From contig JAGLTQ010000080.1 of NCBI GenBank assembly GCA_023135195.1, positions 1 through 56,499 on the forward strand: DNA of 56,499 nucleotides, in the 5' to 3' direction. Both the position numbers and the translations under genes were made by a program. Shown here one piece after another: positions 53,143 to 56,499 of this stretch; the stretch's first letter is position 1, and every line of letters starts with the position of its first letter. The notes beneath the pieces were generated by a model. It was given only the letters and a program-made list of their open reading frames with translations, was not told where the DNA came from and searched no databases. Origin of the DNA: Gammaproteobacteria bacterium (GTDB taxonomy: Bacteria > Pseudomonadota > Gammaproteobacteria > UBA6429 > Thiohalophilaceae).

Positions 53143-53192
53143 AAAGTCCATATTAAAGTATGTCGTCCAGCTAGTTGAATTCTTTAGTAATC

Positions 53193-53340
53193 TGTTGGGT
53201 TCGTCGCGTTGCTCCTTAACCCAAGCTACGGCAGGATGCCAGTTAGAGCACAGAATGATGATAAACACAAAATGTAGGCGAGGCTTAAGCGTAGCGAAGC
53301 CAACATTTTAATCCCCGTGTTCCCCGTGCCTCTGGTGGTT
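53193..53340. repeat. Rearranged half copies of palindromic elements
   Basis: 53193-53230 (CTGTTGGGTTCGTCGCG...) matches the right half, and 53272-53308 (TGTAGGCGAGGCTTAAGCG...) the left half, of the 6.2-kb element, but in reversed order with 41 bp between. Next, 53317-53328 (GTGTTCCCCGTG) repeats the core of the 31.5-kb palindrome. This composite lies just upstream of the FGGY kinase gene. Confidence 0.7.
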
Positions 53341-53377
53341 TATATTTTTAAGATAATTAGAGCAATATGCTTATTTA

Positions 53378-54727
53378 TTACAGGTTTATAGCAATTAATG
53401 CTTGTTCGTAATTAGCTTGAGGCAAAGGAATTCGTATTTCATAGCCACCGCCTGGTGCTTCCTGCATGTCTTCACCCTTTAAACTTTCCATGTGCTCCAA
53501 AGTAATCGTTTGATTGCCGGATGGAGAGATAACTTCAAGAGAATCACCAACAGCAAATTTATTTTTAACGAGTACTTCTGCCAGGCCTTTCTCTGCATCA
53601 TAGCTTATGATCTCACCAACAAATTTTTGTTGATTGCTAATGGAGTGCCCGGTTAAATAATTTTGATAATTTTGCTTGGGATGGCGATCATAAAAACCTT
53701 CGGTATAACCACGGTTAGCAAGACCTTCTAACTTACCAAATAAATTGGCATCAAATTCTTTACCGGCAATCGCATCTTCAATTGCCTGATGATAAAGTTG
53801 TGCGGTACGTGCAACGTAGTAATATGATTTAGTGCGGCCTTCAATCTTGAATGAATCAATACCAATTTTAGTTAAGCGATCAATGTATTGAATGGCACGT
53901 AGATCTTTGGAATTCATAATATAGGTGCCGTGTTCATCTTCCATGATCGGCATGTGTTGGCCGGGACGGTTTGTTTCTTCAATTAAATAAACTTTGTCTG
54001 CCAAAGGATGGCGTTGAACTTTTACTTCAGGAAATGCTTCGGGAGTATTCATTACGGCCATTGCATCAAATTCTATTTTCTGTGCATCGCCCATTTCATT
54101 TTCATCTGCTTCATGGACTTTATATTCCCAGCGACAAGCGTTGGTACAAGAACCCTGGTTGGGGTCGCGGTGATTAAAGTAACCGGATAACAAGCAACGT
54201 CCGGAATAGGCGATACATAATGCACCGTGTACAAAAACTTCAAGCTCGATGTCAGGGCATTGTTGTCTGATTTCTTCTATTTCCTCGAGCGATAATTCAC
54301 GCGATAAAATAATTCTGCTTACCCCCAGTGATTGCCAAAACTTCACCGCAGCATAATTAACCGTATTTGCTTGTACAGAAAGATGAACCGGTACTTCAGG
54401 CCATTTTTCTCTGACCATCATGATCAAACCGGGATCTGCCATGATGAGAGCATCCGGTTTCATTGCGATAACAGGAGCCATATCGGCCATGTATGTTTTT
54501 ATTTTACTGTTGTGCGGCATAAGGTTGCTGGCAACGAAGAATTTTTTACCTTGTTGGTGCGCTTCATTAATGCCGATCTCTAAATTGTCTAAAGTGAAAT
54601 CGTTATTCCTTACCCGCAAGCTATAACGAGGCTGTCCTGCATAAACGGCATCCGCACCATAGGCAAATGCGTAGCGCATATTTCGAATTGTGCCGGCAGG
54701 CAGAAGTAATTCAGGACGATTGGACAT
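53378..54727 (-). CDS. trhP: tRNA hydroxylation protein TrhP (YegQ, peptidase U32 family)
   Basis: The 449-residue protein is a U32-family member with PELLLPAGTIRNMRYAFAYGADAVYAGQ, VHLSVQANTVNYAAVKFW, the Cys-rich CIAYSGRCLLSGYFNHRDPNQGSC, and a SFKIEGRTKSYYYVA region. This matches YegQ/TrhP, which is required for hydroxylation of U34 (ho5U), the precursor for CmoA/CmoB. No neighbouring gene shares its strand closely. Confidence 0.92.
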   Translation of the reverse strand: MSNRPELLLPAGTIRNMRYAFAYGADAVYAGQPRYSLRVRNNDFTLDNLEIGINEAHQQGKKFFVASNLMPHNSKIKTYMADMAPVIAMKPDALIMADPGLIMMVREKWPEVPVHLSVQANTVNYAAVKFWQSLGVSRIILSRELSLEEIEEIRQQCPDIELEVFVHGALCIAYSGRCLLSGYFNHRDPNQGSCTNACRWEYKVHEADENEMGDAQKIEFDAMAVMNTPEAFPEVKVQRHPLADKVYLIEETNRPGQHMPIMEDEHGTYIMNSKDLRAIQYIDRLTKIGIDSFKIEGRTKSYYYVARTAQLYHQAIEDAIAGKEFDANLFGKLEGLANRGYTEGFYDRHPKQNYQNYLTGHSISNQQKFVGEIISYDAEKGLAEVLVKNKFAVGDSLEVISPSGNQTITLEHMESLKGEDMQEAPGGGYEIRIPLPQANYEQALIAINL

Positions 54728-55036
54728 GTTTTAAAACCTGTAAAGCGTAAGGGTTATATTCAAGAAACCTTAGGAATTTTGAATTGAAAAATAAAGTCGA
54801 ATTATAGCGCAGTTAAGCAAGGTGAAGAAAAATTGGTCTGAATTAAGCTATAAATATTTGCAAATTAAATGCCGCAGAAATCTTACTAAGGGAATACGCT
54901 GAGTTTGGCCTGAGTATTGCAATACTTTATTACATTTGAAGTATTGCAATAAATTGACGGACGTTAGATAGTTAATTTCAAGAAAAATATTGCTTAAGTA
55001 CTTCATTAAAAGCTTAAGTTAAGGATGGAGAAAATT
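54728..55036. other. Non-coding gap between trhP and rsd
   Basis: About 309 bp between divergent genes with no credible ORF. It holds a 14-bp palindrome and its near-copy (54913-54951), which may be operators, and presumably both promoters. Confidence 0.5.
54913..54951. promoter_or_regulatory. Tandem palindromic operator-like motifs
   Basis: AGTATTGCAATACT (54913-54926) is a perfect 14-bp palindrome. AGTATTGCAATA (54940-54951) repeats it 27 bp further on without its final two bases. Repeat distance near 2.5 helical turns and position, about 90-125 bp upstream of rsd, suit a regulator binding site. The regulator is not recognised. Confidence 0.45.
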
Positions 55037-55495
55037 ATGAGCTTAGTAAATGAAAGCCGTGGTGAGTCGCGTGCGAAAATGGATTCACTATTAGGGGCAC
55101 GAAATGAAACCTTATCACTTTATAGTGAGTTAGCTGCGTTGCGCCCTTTTAAAGAAGAAGAAGTTTCAGTTGTGTTACAAGAGTTTTGTGAAACCTTAAT
55201 GGATTACACTGCAAGTGCACATTTTCAATTATATCGATTCCTTGAAGATGGTAGCGAGCGTCGTGCAAAAGTACGTAAGGTTGCTGAAAATATTTACCCA
55301 AATATTTCTACCACTACTGAACAGTTTCTTGATTTTAATGATAAATATGAAGTAGAACAAAAAGGTCAGAATTTTTTGTCACTTGATGATGACTTATCTA
55401 GCTTAGGTGAGATTCTTGCCGATCGAATTTTGTATGAAGATCAGGTTATCTCAGCTTTCTCAACAGTATCAAAAGAGACGAAAGCGATGGCTTAA
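55037..55495 (+). CDS. rsd: Rsd/AlgQ family anti-sigma-70 regulator
   Basis: The ATG at 55037 has GGAG seven bases upstream and gives 152 residues. The helical sequence with LQEFCETLMDYTASAHFQLYRFLEDG and SERRAKVRKVAENIYPNISTTTEQFLDFNDKYE matches the Rsd/AlgQ family. Rsd binds the sigma-70 subunit and shifts RNA polymerase toward alternative sigma factors in stationary phase, and AlgQ does so in Pseudomonas. Divergent from E. coli Rsd in detail but clearly of the family. Confidence 0.85.
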   Translation: MSLVNESRGESRAKMDSLLGARNETLSLYSELAALRPFKEEEVSVVLQEFCETLMDYTASAHFQLYRFLEDGSERRAKVRKVAENIYPNISTTTEQFLDFNDKYEVEQKGQNFLSLDDDLSSLGEILADRILYEDQVISAFSTVSKETKAMA

Positions 55496-55525
55496 TATTA
55501 ACCTCCGCCGGGTAGCGCTTTGGGT

Positions 55526-55551
55526 ATTCCGGTATGATTTTCAGCCGGAAT
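55526..55551 (+). terminator. Possible terminator-like hairpin after rsd
   Basis: ATTCCGG (55526-55532) pairs with CCGGAAT (55545-55551) around a 12-base loop. Only a weak T tract follows (TCTATCCTGTTT), so termination is uncertain. Confidence 0.35.
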
Positions 55552-55743
55552 CTATCCTGTTTAAATAGCAAGATTTCCGCTCGTTTGTAGTCGTAGGGTG
55601 AAAGGTACGCGGAATGATATGTGTTTCTTATATCGTTCAAGGTAATTAAAAAGATTAATACTGAAAAGAATTAAGGGTGGCCGATCCAGGCGCCGTCGCA
55701 CCATAGATCGACCGGGGGTGAACTTGATTTGATTCGGATACTG

Positions 55744-55887
55744 CTACGCACACAGCTTGAGCATTCGCTCGGCTGATTCTCTATAGGTTGTTTGTTCTTT
55801 TTCTTGTTCAGAGGCGATGAGTAAAATTGCCTGTTCCAGGCTAACTTCTTTTACTTCGTATACCGGAATATTGATTTGTTCATTCAT
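55744..55887 (-). CDS. Small 47-residue protein, function unknown
   Basis: An ATG at 55887 has GGAGGATATAACT directly upstream, a near-perfect Shine-Dalgarno. The 47-residue product begins MNEQINIPVYEVKEVSLEQA and is mostly charged helix, ending KLCA. It has no membrane helix. I do not recognise the family. Beyond its stop (55681-55740) another frame reads ...PPVDLWCDGAWIGHP, and a -1 or +1 shift could extend it, so the annotated stop may not be native. Confidence 0.5.
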   Translation of the reverse strand: MNEQINIPVYEVKEVSLEQAILLIASEQEKEQTTYRESAERMLKLCA

Positions 55888-56284
55888 AGTTATATCCTCC
55901 TTAAGTCTGGAGTTAATATAACTGAGTTAAAGTAACTTGTAAAGTAGATCTTCTAAGCTATTGATTTTCAATGGTATGAGTGCTTTGTTTGTGCTCTATA
56001 TTTGGACTTGTTGCTTTTTTCAGCTAATATTACTGCGTGTATTTGCTAGATACATATGTAGTTATACAATATATCTAGATTATTAATCAAGAGTTTCTTT
56101 TAACTTGTTGATTATAATGAAAATTTAATTTTTAAACGTAAGGTTTTTAAAAGGGATGGAGTCAAATTAGAACGAAAGTGTTCTATAGTGTAGGTATAAA
56201 TGCTCTAATTTGACTCTGGGCCATAAAAAGAAAAAATTAAAAATCCCTCGACAGTAAGAAAAATAAACACAAGGAGTGCTTTGC
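55888..56284. other. Non-coding gap before the right-edge gene
   Basis: About 397 bp, strongly AT-rich, with one inverted repeat (56159-56216) and the ribosome-binding site AAGGAG before 56285. No ORF of note was seen. Confidence 0.45.
56159..56216. repeat. 58-bp inverted repeat, GAGTCAAATTAGA type
   Basis: GAGTCAAATTAGA (56159-56171) and TCTAATTTGACTC (56204-56216) are perfect 13-bp inverted arms around a 32-base centre. It resembles the palindromic repeats seen near REP-associated elements in proteobacteria. It is not shared with other copies in this window. Confidence 0.7.
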
Positions 56285-56499
56285 ATGAGTTGCGCTATCG
56301 TTATTAATCTTGATTATGATAATCATTCTGAAGAGGCATGCCAGGAAGTTTGGGATGCCATTAAAGCAAAAATGTTAGAGGCCGGTTTTCGTTTAGATAA
56401 CCGTGTTTTTATTATTAACCGAGATCAAAAAGAAACCTGCGATTTAGCACGGAATGTGATCGAAGGCATGGAAGAACACCTCGAGTTTCACAAAAAACA
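56285..56499 (+). CDS. N-terminal part of an unknown protein, cut by the window edge
   Basis: The ATG at 56285 has AAGGAG eight bases upstream. The visible 71 residues start MSCAIVINLDYDNHSEEA and continue as strand-helix-strand-helix (VINLD; EVWDAIKAKMLEAGF; RVFIINRDQ; DLARNVIEGMEEHLEFH). The pattern hints at a ferredoxin-like fold, like small Cas2/VapD-type proteins, but no active-site motif is evident and this is only an impression. The stop lies beyond the window. Confidence 0.65.
   Translation, partial: MSCAIVINLDYDNHSEEACQEVWDAIKAKMLEAGFRLDNRVFIINRDQKETCDLARNVIEGMEEHLEFHKK

Noticed and set aside
53143..53268. N-terminal extension of the FGGY kinase
   Set aside because: It would translate through the rearranged repeat and has no FGGY-like sequence. 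The family start fits 53142.
55446..55640. 64-residue minus-strand ORF over the rsd end
   Set aside because: It overlaps the rsd 3' end antisense, has no ribosome-binding site and looks like a shadow.
1..56499. CRISPR array, tRNA, rRNA, integrase or IS transposase
   Set aside because: I looked for repeat-spacer periodicity, tRNA cloverleaf features and transposase motifs in the gaps and found none. Short tRNA-like folds could be missed by eye.

Overview
The window reads as a chromosomal stretch of an AT-rich gammaproteobacterium. GreB, HrpA, the CmoA/CmoB/CmoM set, TrmO, TcdA, ZapE, Rsd/AlgQ, YcgN, SprT, DUF2288 and DUF2835 proteins together are typical of that class. CheV, FIST/histidine-kinase and HDOD proteins suggest a free-living, probably motile cell. 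I cannot name the genus. No rRNA, tRNA, CRISPR array, phage module or intact insertion sequence was seen. The foreign-looking material is limited to short palindromic repeats.

Layout. 1-6.2 kb: a DUF808 membrane protein, a spermidine-synthase-like enzyme, a small membrane protein whose frame is broken at a run of eight T, a 2OG-Fe(II) oxygenase-like protein, a Cys-rich PAS protein behind a perfect FNR-type box, greB with a small lipoprotein, and the ABC-F ATPase uup. 6.2-14.3 kb: a duplicated palindromic repeat, tex, a hybrid histidine kinase behind a CRP-like site, then yjjV-tcdA-hydrolase and a DUF2189 protein. 14.3-17.2 kb: two compact runs of small genes (SprT, an unknown, a DksA-like protein, YcgN; then DUF2288, HIT, GIY-YIG). 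17.4-19.7 kb: a uracil-DNA glycosylase, cmoM and a diguanylate cyclase. 19.7-24.2 kb: a minus-strand cell-envelope operon (GT39, PAP2 phosphatase, flippase-like protein, GT9). 24.3-32.7 kb: hrpA, a SET protein, slyD, cmoAB, msrA and yjbQ. 33-41 kb: a deacylase-like/HDOD protein, a patatin, a double CDGSH protein, zapE-trmO-HIT-superfamily protein, and gshA. 41-47.5 kb: three thioredoxin-fold proteins, a second HDOD protein, a small membrane protein with an FHA protein, CheV, an FKBP and a membrane-anchored RRM protein. 47.5-53.2 kb: glycerophosphodiester/G3P metabolism around a FIST-kinase pair. 53.4-56.5 kb: trhP, rsd and a partial gene at the right edge.

How the genes work together. The clearest theme is tRNA modification. 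TrhP, CmoA, CmoB and CmoM cover the route to (methylated) 5-oxyacetyl-uridine at position 34, and TcdA and TrmO both act on t6A37. A second theme is glycerol-3-phosphate salvage (GDPD, a short GlpD-like oxidoreductase, a divergent glycerol-kinase-like FGGY enzyme). A third is envelope glycolipid modification. Redox and thiol functions are scattered (gshA, TlpA-like proteins, thioredoxin, MsrA, CDGSH).

Most of the window is ordinary housekeeping sequence. The points most worth a second look are small: the slippery-site frameshift, the FNR box before the PAS protein, a direct-repeat-flanked hairpin beside a perfect CRP half-site pair, a tandem AGTATTGCAAT motif before rsd, palindromic elements that supply the 3' ends of genes, and the FIST-kinase pair with an unusual H-box. 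I did not find strong evidence of a wholly new multi-gene system.
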